Below, in pieces: positions 1 to 8,634 of a DNA stretch of 19,935 nt; the first letter of the stretch is position 1, and every line of letters starts with the position of its first letter. The notes below the pieces were generated by a model. It saw nothing but the letters and a program-made list of their open reading frames with translations. It was not told the DNA's origin and did no database searches. The DNA is taken from positions 1 through 19,935 of the forward strand of contig CALFTM010000045.1 of assembly GCA_937916355.1 (NCBI GenBank), read 5' to 3'. Made by a program: the position numbers and the translations under genes. This stretch comes from an uncultured Bacteroidales bacterium. Its GTDB lineage: Bacteria > Bacteroidota > Bacteroidia > Bacteroidales > Paludibacteraceae.

Positions 1-137
1 ACAATCAGCGGATTAGAGGTTTGATCCAACAAATACTTTTTCCCTTCGACAATCAACGTGTCTCTCATTTGTACTGTAGCATAAACACCATTTGCAAAAA
101 GAAGAGAGAAAAGCATGTAAAAAAACAACCTTTTCAT
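1..137 (-). CDS. N-terminus of an exported protein of unknown function (partial, cut by window edge)
   Basis: Reading the minus strand from an ATG at 137-135 gives an open frame to the window edge, about 45 codons. It begins MKRLFFYMLFSLLFANGVYA, a classic signal peptide: two basic residues, a hydrophobic core and a small-x-small cut site (VYA). The mature part starts TVQMRDTLIVEGKKYLLDQT. The phrase 'DTLIVEGKKY' is of a kind seen near the start of Bacteroidota exported proteins, but too little is present to name a family. It is divergent from the 512-1414 gene across a 374-bp spacer. No convincing TAnnTTTG promoter box was found on its own strand. Confidence 0.7.
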   Translation of the reverse strand, partial: MKRLFFYMLFSLLFANGVYATVQMRDTLIVEGKKYLLDQTSNPLI

Positions 138-511
138 ATACCCTTTAATTCCGCAACACAACATCAATAAAATCTTTTAAATTTCAGAACAACCAAAATC
201 ACTATAAATTTGCCGTGTCAGAAAAACTTGTCTTAGTGTTGCAATAAAAACAACTTCCCATTGACACTGAACATAATGAGACAAAAATACATATAAAATC
301 CCAGAATAGCATCTCCGAAGGCATTCTAAATTTTGTTTTTCTGACAACATTCTCAAAATTATAAATACAATGCTTTTTTCAAAGAAAAAATTTCTCTATT
401 GTTTTTTTTGTTGCGGATTTTAGGCTCTATATTTTTTTTATTACTTTTGTAATCATTTTTTAACCATAAGGGAATGGATTTGACATCCCCTTTAATATTA
501 AAATTCGGATT
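138..511. other. AT-rich divergent intergenic region
   Basis: This 374-bp spacer lies between the leftward signal-peptide gene and the rightward beta-barrel gene. It holds two plus-strand TAnnTTTG boxes (205-212, TAAATTTG; 442-449, TACTTTTG). It also has a perfect 12-bp inverted repeat, TGTCAGAAAAAC at 216-227 and GTTTTTCTGACA at 335-346, and long T-runs around 401-440. I see no ORF with gene-like composition and no RNA gene. Confidence 0.6.
442..449 (+). promoter_or_regulatory. Candidate Bacteroidota -7 box for the beta-barrel/tamB/tamL unit
   Basis: TACTTTTG matches the Bacteroidota -7 consensus TAnnTTTG and lies 62 bp before the ATG at 512. No good TTG sits at the expected distance upstream: the nearest, at 411-413, leaves a 28-nt spacer, which is too long, and only a TTTA is at the right place. 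A second TAnnTTTG at 205-212 could give a much longer leader. Confidence 0.35.
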
Positions 512-1414
512 ATGAGGAAATTAGCAATAGCAATAACTTCTTTTTGCCTTTTTATAGGTTTCGGTTCGGCTTATGCGTCGACAAAAGAGGGTTCTGAGAT
601 AGAGAAGTTGAACTTCGGCGTTGAAGTTGGCGCACACGTATTGACGAAAGATGTAACACCACCTGAGAATGTCCGTTTTGGAGAAAGAGGTAGCCACGCA
701 TATTACATCCCTTGGCAAATCGGAATCAATGCAGAATATCTGTTTGGCAACTGCATGTTTGGAGTCTCCTCTGGAATCAGGCTCACAACCTACACCGCTT
801 TTTTCGGGAAAGATGAATGGAATACAATATACGAGTGGAATGTCGCTCCTGAAACAGAAGAGGGCGATTACGTCTTCGTCCACAAGATCAAACAGGCGAA
901 CAACTACCTCGGTGTGCCGTTAATGTTCCGAATCTTCTTCAATCCTCACGACAAAATCGTTCGTCCATATTTCAAATTAGACCTTGCGTTTAATTTCCTC
1001 GTTGCAAATAAAAACACGATAGAGTTCGCTAAAGAAGGGGAGTCTCTTGATTATGTAGATAAAATCAACAAGAATTTAGGAGATCCTGAGAAATTCAATT
1101 CGACACTCGACTTCTCCTATGGTTTGCGAATCGGAAGAGACCCTTTTTACGTAAATGCAGAACTCCACTTCCCTTCGTTCCTTCTAACAGACAGTCCGGT
1201 ATCGTTCTTTAACTCAACAGACCTCACGATGCTCAACTTTGGAGTGAAAGTGGCAATGCAGGTCCCTATAGCTTGGGGAGAATATCTAAAAAAAGACAAA
1301 GAGGATGCAAAAGTCGAGGAGAAAATACAATCAGAGTATGCTCCTTCTCCTAACGATTTTGAGCAGCAACCTTTGGAAGACGATTCAAATGGAGTATTCA
1401 CCCCTGCTGAATGA
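512..1414 (+). CDS. Outer-membrane beta-barrel protein, first gene of the tamB/tamL unit
   Basis: A 300-residue exported protein. Residues 1-22 form a signal peptide (hydrophobic core ITSFCLFIGFG, cut after AYA). Residues 30-255 alternate polar and hydrophobic residues in segments ending in aromatics, as in small outer-membrane barrels of the PorT/OMP_b-brl type. Examples are INAEYLFGNCMFGVSSGIRL, YLGVPLMFRIFF and DPFYVNAELHFPSFLL. The barrel appears to end near VKVAMQVPIAWG, and an acidic, probably disordered tail of about 45 residues follows, which is unusual for a simple barrel. The stop overlaps the tamB start as ATGA (1411-1414), so the two are very likely co-translated. I infer a TAM-linked barrel (subunit, partner or client); the sequence alone does not identify the family. 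Confidence 0.8.
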   Translation: MRKLAIAITSFCLFIGFGSAYASTKEGSEIEKLNFGVEVGAHVLTKDVTPPENVRFGERGSHAYYIPWQIGINAEYLFGNCMFGVSSGIRLTTYTAFFGKDEWNTIYEWNVAPETEEGDYVFVHKIKQANNYLGVPLMFRIFFNPHDKIVRPYFKLDLAFNFLVANKNTIEFAKEGESLDYVDKINKNLGDPEKFNSTLDFSYGLRIGRDPFYVNAELHFPSFLLTDSPVSFFNSTDLTMLNFGVKVAMQVPIAWGEYLKKDKEDAKVEEKIQSEYAPSPNDFEQQPLEDDSNGVFTPAE

Positions 1415-4400
1415 AAAAAATTTTAAAATACATAGTAATACCTCTTGTCTCAATCCTCCTGTTTCTTAACGTTACAATTTTGCTATGCCTTAATGTAACT
1501 TCGATACAAGAATGGATTGTAGGAGGAATTACGAACACTCTTTCAGAAAAGACCAACACAAAAATAGCCATCGGACAATTCCAACTGGATTTGTTTGATG
1601 GTGTTTTTGTTAGCAACCTATTAGTTGAAGATCTGAACAAGGACACTCTTGCCTTCGTGAAACGAATGAATGTAGGATATTCCTTGAAAACTATTTACAG
1701 AAAAGAGACTTTAACACTCAAAAGGGTTGCACTTGAGGATTTTAAAATTAAACTTAATGCCCCAAACGATTCTGCAGACTACAACTTCCAATTCCTTGTG
1801 GATGCGTTCAGTTCAGAAGAGACTGACAAAGACACTTCATCTTCTGAATTTAAATTGGCAATTGAAGAGATCAATCTTCAAAATGGTTCTTTTGAACATA
1901 CAATAGAAAATACGGAGGAGACTCCCGGACTTTTCAACGCGTCCCGTCTTAAAGTAGACAGTCTCTACCTGCTCACCAACCTAAACATCGGACTGCCCAC
2001 CCATGTCGACGCTGATATTCAACAATTTTCTGTTCATGAAAAAAGTGGTTTGAACATACGAAATGTACAGAGTCATTTGAAAATCCATCTGGACTCTTTA
2101 AGTTTTGCAACTCCTCAAATCGCAATCCTCACAGAGAGAAGTGAAATTAACGCAAACAACGTCTATTTCAACACGGAATCGATGCACTTAGATGCAACAG
2201 TCGACAAAACTGCCATCGTGGCAGCAGACTTTCAATGTTTTGTGCCTTTACTAAAAAATCTCACACAGCCGACCAATTTCTCTGCCCATGCAACGGGCAG
2301 CCTACCTCAAATTGAAGTCTCTCAACTATCCTTGTTCCACCCTGATTTAATCAACCTCGAAGCCTCTCTTTTAAGCATTGATGACTATACTAAATGGGAC
2401 AAATCCCCATTTGCTGCTCAAATAGAACAGGTTACACTACCGCAAAAAGCGCAAAACACAATAAAAAAATTATTAAATTCCGAATTACCGTCTATTGTAG
2501 ACTCCCTGCTTCCTTGTTCTATTCAACTGAAAGCAATGGGGTCTCTACCCGATATTAGAGAGGAGCTGACACTCAAATCGGCAATAGGAGAAATTCATTC
2601 TAACGGTTCAATTGGCTACTCTCATGAATCAGGTCATCTGGCTTCTCAAATAGATCTGGATAGCTACATTCCCTCGCTTCGACCGCTCATGGGTTCCGAC
2701 ATGATTGAAGAGTTGAAAGCGGGTTTCAACCTACAACTCGACTGGGATTTAAAACAACTGCCCACAGCAAAAATCAATGGACAAATAAAAGACATAACTT
2801 TTAACGGCTACGCCTACGACACAATCTCCGTAAATGGAGAGTTTCAACATTCCAACGATTTGAATCTCAACTTATCAAGCGAAGACCCTAACTGCAATTT
2901 GGATTTAGACGCTGACATCAAAAAATTACTGACCGACTCGATGGTTGCAAAATTATCTGCAAACATCCGAAATTTCGCCCCCAAAAACCTACACTTGGCG
3001 GACTCTATCCCCAACTATCAGGTTGGCCTCAACCTACAAATGGATGGAGTAGGAATGGACTATAACCAATGGAACGGTAATTTCAAAATAGATAATCTAA
3101 AACTGAAAAACGATTCAAACACCCTTTTCATACCCAAATCAATCATCAAACAAACCGCATCTAATCAGAACGACCGTAAGAAACTTGAAATCGAAATGCC
3201 GTTCTTAACAGCAGAGATTCAGGGTGATTTCAGATATGAAAAGATTTATGATTGTGTGGTTTACAATCTAAAAAAATACCTACCTACTCTGTTTCAAGAA
3301 AATGAAGCCGAAGAAGTTCCTACCAAAATGAATTTCAACATCACTTTGCAAGAACCTAACAACATTCTAAATTTCTTTGGTGTAAATATGAAAATAGATG
3401 GAGACATTGATTTAACGGGAGACCTCAGCACCTCTGAAAATGGTTTTAACCTGCAAGCTAACACTCCACTGATCGAAATAGGAGAAGAGCAAATCTCCTC
3501 CATCGCTCCAGCCCTCATAAAATTTGAAGCTAAAAAAAATGGATTGAAAGGAGACTTCACCTCCCGTATAAAACCTAACAAAAGCGAAGACTTTTCGGCG
3601 GTCATCAACACAAAACTATTCATCAGAAAAGACTCCATCTACAACATCATAGAGTTGGGAACTACTCCGAACATTGAATTTCTGCAAGGTGGTCTCATCA
3701 ATTGCATATCCTTCCATCCCACAAAGACAAAAGACTTTAGGACGCACGTCTCCATCCAGAAAAGTTCCATTTTCCTCAATGGACAACAAATCAATATCAA
3801 CCCATCAGAAATGGACATCCTCACAGAAGATAAACAATTGGATAAAATCACCATAGATAACTTCGGTATCTCCACAAGAAAAATGCCACTGCTCTCCGTC
3901 AATGGAATTTTAAGTCATTCGCTAAAAGACACGCTTAACATAAAATTCGACAAACTCAACTTGAACACACTCTCCGCATTGGCCTACAAGACAGACCTCC
4001 CGGTTGATTGCCAAATCAATGGGGAGATAAAGTCTTGCGCAATCTTCGGAGATAATTTCAGATTCTTCACAAAAGATTTCCACATTGATAGTCTGGTTTA
4101 TGACAACACTCTTTTAGGAGATCTTTCTGCAAATGCTTTTTGGGACAATAATCGGAAAGCAGTATATGCTAAAATGCAGTTTGCAAAAGAAGGCAAGAAC
4201 CTCATGGACATCAGAGGGGTCGTTTCACCTGCAAAACAGACCATCAAAATGAATGCCGCACTCGACTCTGTCCCGCTCGCAATGGCAGTCCCATTCATAC
4301 ATGACTATGTCAGCGACCTAAAGGGGTATTTGGCTTCAGACATTTCCATCAAAGGAAATTTTTCAGATTTGGACATCAATGGCTACCTATACCTAAATGA

Positions 4401-5940
4401 AGCACAAGCGAAAATCAACTATACCGGAGTCACCTACTTCATTTCCGATAGCATAAAAATGGAAGGAAACCACCTATATGCGAAGGATTTCAAAGTGAAG
4501 GACAACTTCGGAAACCATTTACTATTCAATGGAGACATCTTCCACGAAAAACTTAAAAAGTTCGACTATAAGATGAGCCTATCCCTCAAAAACTTCGCTT
4601 TACTAAACAACCCAAAGGATCGGGACAAAATCGCATACGGTACATTTTTCGCAAATGGACGAAATCTGAAATTAGTCGGAGATGAGAAACATGCAGAATT
4701 GACGGGAGATTTCAGCAATGCAGAAAACACCTCTGTACATATCAATCTGCCGGAAACCTTCACAGAGGCCAACACTTACGACAATATCGTATATGTCACC
4801 CCGAACAAACACGTAGAAATAGAGACTAACGACTCTTTGCAAGAGAACAACAATGAAGAAAAATTCGATATATATGCCAACCTGAAATTAGGGCTGACCG
4901 ACCAAGCCTCTTTTCACGTCAACATCGCAGATGGGGCGATGATTCGAGGAAATGGAAATCTTCAAATCATATATGATAACCACAAGTTGGCACTTTACAA
5001 CCGCTTCACTGTCAACGATGGTTTTCTTAAACTAAAAATTTCAGGATTACCCACAAAAAAATTCTCCTTGAAAGAGGGAAGCTATGTCGATTTTATTGGA
5101 GACCCAATGAACCTGAGGTTCAACGCAACAGCCAGCTACCTTCTGACGGCAGACCTTACCACACTGAGCAACTCGTTCTCCTCCATCACATCAGGCTCTA
5201 CAAGAGTTCCAGTCAGCTGCGACCTGACCGCAACAGGAAACTTGCAAAACATGGAACTCGCCTATGATGTCTCATTACCCAAAGCCACTGAAGACCTACA
5301 ACAATCAGTCGCCAGCATCATCAACACAGACAATATAAAAATCAAACAATTTGCCTACCTTATCGGTGTCGGAATGTTCAACGACCCTTCTGGGCAAGTT
5401 CAATCGGATGCCGCAATGTCCTTTGCCTCCTCGTCACTCTCTTCCACCCTAAACAATGTGTTGGGTAATGTGTTGGGAGATAAAGTAACAATCGGAACGG
5501 ACATAAACTCCTCAAAAGAAGACTTGTCAGATATGGAAGTGGGTGTTTCTGTCTCCACCAAATTAGCGAATGACAAACTACTTCTCAGTACCAACCTTGG
5601 AGTCCAAACACAAGGGAACTCTGCCAATCAAGACGCAACTTTCCTAAGCGATTTCGACGCAGAATACCTCATCGGCAAAACCGGAATGTTCCGTATTAAA
5701 GCTTACAACCACACCAACAACGATTTTTACAGAACATCCAACAACACGCAAGGGTTGGGGTTCTCCTTTGTAAGGGAATCAAAAGAGTTGAAAGGTTTGT
5801 TTAAAATCAGAGAGGAGTTTAAGAAGAAAAGAGAAGCCATCGAAAAAGGTGAATATCCATCAAACACCTCCGACACTCTCAGAACCTCCCCAATTGAGAG
5901 GAAAGAAGAATCTGCAAACAAAATCGAAGAAAAGAAATGA
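1411..5940 (+). CDS. tamB: TamB-like translocation and assembly module protein (AsmA/DUF490 family)
   Basis: A 1509-residue protein. A single N-terminal signal-anchor helix (residues about 5-30, YIVIPLVSILLFLNVTILLC) puts the rest in the periplasm. There follows a very long, low-complexity beta-rich region of the AsmA/TamB type: repeated short beta segments with D/N turns, typical of a lipid-binding beta-groove. The C-terminal part, residues about 1180-1450, carries TamB/DUF490-like stretches, including GNGNLQIIYDNHKLALYN, the GDPMNLRFNATASY segment, and a late GTDINSS...VSVSTKLANDKLLL region. The last 40 residues are charged and K/E-rich. In the known family, TamB spans the periplasm and docks on an Omp85 partner to support outer-membrane protein assembly and/or phospholipid transport. 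Length is typical for Bacteroidota. Both ends overlap neighbours as ATGA (1411-1414 and 5937-5940), and the partner TamL is the next gene. Confidence 0.93.
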   Translation: MKKILKYIVIPLVSILLFLNVTILLCLNVTSIQEWIVGGITNTLSEKTNTKIAIGQFQLDLFDGVFVSNLLVEDLNKDTLAFVKRMNVGYSLKTIYRKETLTLKRVALEDFKIKLNAPNDSADYNFQFLVDAFSSEETDKDTSSSEFKLAIEEINLQNGSFEHTIENTEETPGLFNASRLKVDSLYLLTNLNIGLPTHVDADIQQFSVHEKSGLNIRNVQSHLKIHLDSLSFATPQIAILTERSEINANNVYFNTESMHLDATVDKTAIVAADFQCFVPLLKNLTQPTNFSAHATGSLPQIEVSQLSLFHPDLINLEASLLSIDDYTKWDKSPFAAQIEQVTLPQKAQNTIKKLLNSELPSIVDSLLPCSIQLKAMGSLPDIREELTLKSAIGEIHSNGSIGYSHESGHLASQIDLDSYIPSLRPLMGSDMIEELKAGFNLQLDWDLKQLPTAKINGQIKDITFNGYAYDTISVNGEFQHSNDLNLNLSSEDPNCNLDLDADIKKLLTDSMVAKLSANIRNFAPKNLHLADSIPNYQVGLNLQMDGVGMDYNQWNGNFKIDNLKLKNDSNTLFIPKSIIKQTASNQNDRKKLEIEMPFLTAEIQGDFRYEKIYDCVVYNLKKYLPTLFQENEAEEVPTKMNFNITLQEPNNILNFFGVNMKIDGDIDLTGDLSTSENGFNLQANTPLIEIGEEQISSIAPALIKFEAKKNGLKGDFTSRIKPNKSEDFSAVINTKLFIRKDSIYNIIELGTTPNIEFLQGGLINCISFHPTKTKDFRTHVSIQKSSIFLNGQQININPSEMDILTEDKQLDKITIDNFGISTRKMPLLSVNGILSHSLKDTLNIKFDKLNLNTLSALAYKTDLPVDCQINGEIKSCAIFGDNFRFFTKDFHIDSLVYDNTLLGDLSANAFWDNNRKAVYAKMQFAKEGKNLMDIRGVVSPAKQTIKMNAALDSVPLAMAVPFIHDYVSDLKGYLASDISIKGNFSDLDINGYLYLNEAQAKINYTGVTYFISDSIKMEGNHLYAKDFKVKDNFGNHLLFNGDIFHEKLKKFDYKMSLSLKNFALLNNPKDRDKIAYGTFFANGRNLKLVGDEKHAELTGDFSNAENTSVHINLPETFTEANTYDNIVYVTPNKHVEIETNDSLQENNNEEKFDIYANLKLGLTDQASFHVNIADGAMIRGNGNLQIIYDNHKLALYNRFTVNDGFLKLKISGLPTKKFSLKEGSYVDFIGDPMNLRFNATASYLLTADLTTLSNSFSSITSGSTRVPVSCDLTATGNLQNMELAYDVSLPKATEDLQQSVASIINTDNIKIKQFAYLIGVGMFNDPSGQVQSDAAMSFASSSLSSTLNNVLGNVLGDKVTIGTDINSSKEDLSDMEVGVSVSTKLANDKLLLSTNLGVQTQGNSANQDATFLSDFDAEYLIGKTGMFRIKAYNHTNNDFYRTSNNTQGLGFSFVRESKELKGLFKIREEFKKKREAIEKGEYPSNTSDTLRTSPIERKEESANKIEEKK

Positions 5941-8345
5941 GCATCACAAGAAAAATCAGCATAGCCACCTTCTCTAAGGGTTTCCTCTCTCTTCAACAAA
6001 TATTGCAGGGAAGAAACGTGTGCGGATTCTCGTTTTCAAAAATCGGGGTTCTGTTTTTTTGCTGCACCACCCTATTGGCTTGTTCTACCACAAAATATGT
6101 GGAGGAAGGGGAATATCTTCTCGACGACGTGGAGATTCAAGTGGAAGACAAAAAAGTATCTCCCGACAAACTCACGGAATACCTGCGGCAATCTCCCAAC
6201 AAAGACTGGCTATTCATTTCTAAGGCTGGACTGCACCTCTACTCACTGTCGGGCAAAGACACCTCAAAAAAGATCAACCGGTTTCTGCGGAAGATTGGAG
6301 AAGAACCCGTGATTTTCGATGAATACCTAACAGAGAAATCGGAGTCTCAGATCACCAAACAGATGCAAAACCTCGGATACCTGAACGCCGAAACATTCCA
6401 TTGTATAGACACTCTACCCAAAAAGTTGGCTCTCACCTACTGTGTGCGTCCTAACGAGCTTTACACCATCAACCAGTTCAATACGGAAATAGAACCGGAG
6501 GAGATGAAAACGTTATTGAAGACTAAACAAATGAGAAATCTGCTGAACATCAAAGAGGGAGCTCCATTCAACGCCTCCGTCTTTAATGACATTTCCGCTC
6601 AACTCACAGAGAATTTCACCAACATGGGCTACTATAGGCTTAGCAAAGAAAACTTCTATTTTCTGGCCGACACATCGGTTGGAAACCATAAAGTGAATGT
6701 CTCTCTCATGTACCGCCCCCAAATCAAAACAAGCGACTCTCTGGCTCTCGACCCTGCCCTTAGACGATATAAATTCAGAAATGTCACCATCTATAACGGT
6801 ATCGAGAATCAAAACAATAGAAGGGGGAGAGTTTTGAACCAAGAAGAGAAATATGACACAGTACAATCGGGCAACATCACCATCATCAGCAAAGAAAAGT
6901 ATTTCCTTCGTCCAGAAATCCTACCCTACTACGTCTTCATACGTCCGAACAGATATTTCAACAACCACATTGTTGACTACACCTACAGTTCGTTCAGTTC
7001 TCTTGGGGCTGTGAGTCAGGTCGGAATAGAAATCATACCCGACGAAAAGGACTCTGCCCTATTAGATGCCAAAATAACATTGAAGCCTGCCAACCTCTAC
7101 AATTTCCGTTTCGGAATAGACGGAACCAACTCCGCAGGAGATCTCGGAATGGCAGCTTATGTCTCCTTTCAGCAAAAGAACCTCTTCCACGGCTCTGAAA
7201 TATTCAACATCAAACTGAACGGAGCATTTGAACATATCAACGGAAATACCCAGTATGATGTGAAAACGGACAATTATTACGAATACGGAGGCGAACTATC
7301 TCTAAATATACCGAGAATCCTCATGTTCGCACTTCCTGAAAAAATAAAAAAACAGATTGGAGCATCCACCTCCTTTGCATTTTCTGCCAACTGGAGGAAA
7401 AGACCTGAATACAACCGAAGTTTCCTCAGTTTAGACTGGAAATATAGTTGGTATACAAACTACAGAAGACTTTTCCATTCTCTCAACCTATACAACATCA
7501 ACTATGTAGTTTCGCCATGGACATCCTCTTGGTTTCAGAAATATCTCGACCAAAGCGGCAACGAATTACTAAAAGAGAGTTACAAAGACCAATTCATCAC
7601 CCGAACAACCTATTCTATCACCTACAATAGCGACACTTACACACTATTCCGCAGGAAAAAAGGATGGAACATCCACGCAAGTTTCGACATGGCTGGTACT
7701 ATGCCAACACTCTTTTGTGCAATACTTCCAAACGTAAAAAAAGAAGAGGGTGTCTACAAAATTTTAGGGACTCCCTATGCCCAATACATCAAAACTTCGC
7801 TGGATATATCTAAAACGTTCTTCGTCTCTGAAAAAACGAATCTCATCGCACATCTCGGATTAGGTGTCGCAATCCCATTCGGCAACTCTAACATCATGCC
7901 CTACGAACAGAGATTTTTTGCAGGAGGAGCCAACACCGTACGAGGTTGGAAAACAAGGAGTCTCGGACCCGGAAGGTTCAACTCGGAAGAGAATGGAAAC
8001 TTTATCACTCAAACCGGAGACGTGAAATTGGTACTCAATTTTGAATACAGACAACAAACCAACTCCTTTTTGGAAGTTGCCGCCTTTCTTGATGCAGGGA
8101 ATGTCTGGACAATCAAAAACTACGAACAACAACAAAACGGAGGTTTTGCATTTAACACCTTCTTCAAAGAGCTGGGATGGTCTTGGGGCGTCGGACTACG
8201 ACCTAACTTCAAATTCATCATCATCCGACTTGACGCAGGTATGCAAATCTACAATCCGCTATATAAAGGGTCGGACGCTTGGGTCATCGCACATCCAGCA
8301 TGGAAATTCTGCGCACTCCATTTTGCTATCGGTTACCCATTCTAA
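5937..8345 (+). CDS. tamL: TamL: lipoprotein-type TamA/BamA-family outer-membrane barrel
   Basis: An 802-residue Omp85 protein. A lipobox LLAC puts the lipidated Cys at residue 49, followed by STTKYVEEGEYLLDDVEI, the mature start usual for Bacteroidota TamL. POTRA-like periplasmic domains fill about residues 60-350 (ITKQMQNLGYLNAETF, LTENFTNMGYYRLS). The barrel occupies about 380-802, has the Omp85 loop-6 signature as VRGW at 668-671, and ends in a terminal Phe (AIGYPF), the barrel-insertion signal. With TamB it forms the TAM bridge; in Bacteroidota this TamA counterpart is a lipoprotein. The ATG at 5937 overlaps the tamB stop, but it leaves an unusually long 48-residue pre-lipobox segment. 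GTG at 6018 or TTG at 6003 would give a more normal signal peptide of 21 or 26 residues. Confidence 0.92.
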   Translation: MSITRKISIATFSKGFLSLQQILQGRNVCGFSFSKIGVLFFCCTTLLACSTTKYVEEGEYLLDDVEIQVEDKKVSPDKLTEYLRQSPNKDWLFISKAGLHLYSLSGKDTSKKINRFLRKIGEEPVIFDEYLTEKSESQITKQMQNLGYLNAETFHCIDTLPKKLALTYCVRPNELYTINQFNTEIEPEEMKTLLKTKQMRNLLNIKEGAPFNASVFNDISAQLTENFTNMGYYRLSKENFYFLADTSVGNHKVNVSLMYRPQIKTSDSLALDPALRRYKFRNVTIYNGIENQNNRRGRVLNQEEKYDTVQSGNITIISKEKYFLRPEILPYYVFIRPNRYFNNHIVDYTYSSFSSLGAVSQVGIEIIPDEKDSALLDAKITLKPANLYNFRFGIDGTNSAGDLGMAAYVSFQQKNLFHGSEIFNIKLNGAFEHINGNTQYDVKTDNYYEYGGELSLNIPRILMFALPEKIKKQIGASTSFAFSANWRKRPEYNRSFLSLDWKYSWYTNYRRLFHSLNLYNINYVVSPWTSSWFQKYLDQSGNELLKESYKDQFITRTTYSITYNSDTYTLFRRKKGWNIHASFDMAGTMPTLFCAILPNVKKEEGVYKILGTPYAQYIKTSLDISKTFFVSEKTNLIAHLGLGVAIPFGNSNIMPYEQRFFAGGANTVRGWKTRSLGPGRFNSEENGNFITQTGDVKLVLNFEYRQQTNSFLEVAAFLDAGNVWTIKNYEQQQNGGFAFNTFFKELGWSWGVGLRPNFKFIIIRLDAGMQIYNPLYKGSDAWVIAHPAWKFCALHFAIGYPF

Positions 8346-8509
8346 ACTGCCTCTACCTACAAACGCACATACCGAATTTACTATCAATACGACAGAAGCA
8401 GACACGACAAAGAGATAAAAATCTTCTTGAGTTCTAAATACACAAGCAGATAATTATCAATATTTTACCCCCCCCATAGAACAAAACTGACTTATAAATC
8501 AAAAAAAGG
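8346..8509. other. Intergenic spacer between tamL and the DUF2339 gene
   Basis: No gene is visible here. The stretch holds a 10-bp palindrome GATAATTATC (8449-8458) and a C8 homopolymer (8468-8475) that is out of keeping with the AT-rich surroundings. No convincing intrinsic terminator was found for the TAM unit; the only candidate, around 8411-8428, is a weak A/T-rich hairpin. Confidence 0.5.
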
Positions 8510-8541
8510 TTGTTTTTATCAAAAGAAAAACACTACCTTTG
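8510..8541 (+). promoter_or_regulatory. Bacteroidota-type promoter of the DUF2339 gene
   Basis: TTG at 8510-8512, a 21-nt spacer, then TACCTTTG at 8534-8541 match the Bacteroidota consensus TTG-N19..21-TAnnTTTG on the coding strand. Transcription would start about 6 nt downstream, near 8547, leaving a leader of roughly 85-90 nt before the ATG at 8635. This is the best promoter match in the window. Confidence 0.72.
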
Positions 8542-8572
8542 TGAAATTAAAACATTTTAGCAGTAGTCGTAA

Positions 8573-8629
8573 TGAGGTTCAGACCACTCGCTAATACAAA
8601 AAATTAATAGAACCTCAATTAAGTAGTGG
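8573..8629 (+). promoter_or_regulatory. Candidate H-type pseudoknot in the leader of the DUF2339 gene
   Basis: Stem 1 is a perfect 8-bp pairing of TGAGGTTC (8573-8580) with GAACCTCA (8610-8617), closing a 29-nt A-rich loop. Inside that loop CCACT (8584-8588) is complementary to AGTGG (8625-8629), which lies beyond stem 1 and only 5 nt before the ATG at 8635. The interleaved order is that of an H-type pseudoknot whose second stem would cover the ribosome landing site. An 11-codon leader ORF (8572-8607, MRFRPLANTKN) overlaps it. No known riboswitch family was recognised. Confidence 0.4.
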
Positions 8630-8634
8630 CATTT

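Noticed and set aside
521..883. Minus-strand 120-codon ORF opposite the beta-barrel gene
   Set aside because: It is the antisense shadow of a gene with a clear signal peptide and barrel pattern; its composition is Cys/Ser-rich and typical of a shadow frame.
8411..8428. Weak hairpin after tamL as a terminator
   Set aside because: The stem is A/T-rich with a bulge and no T-run follows, so it does not meet the standard of the two real terminators in the window.
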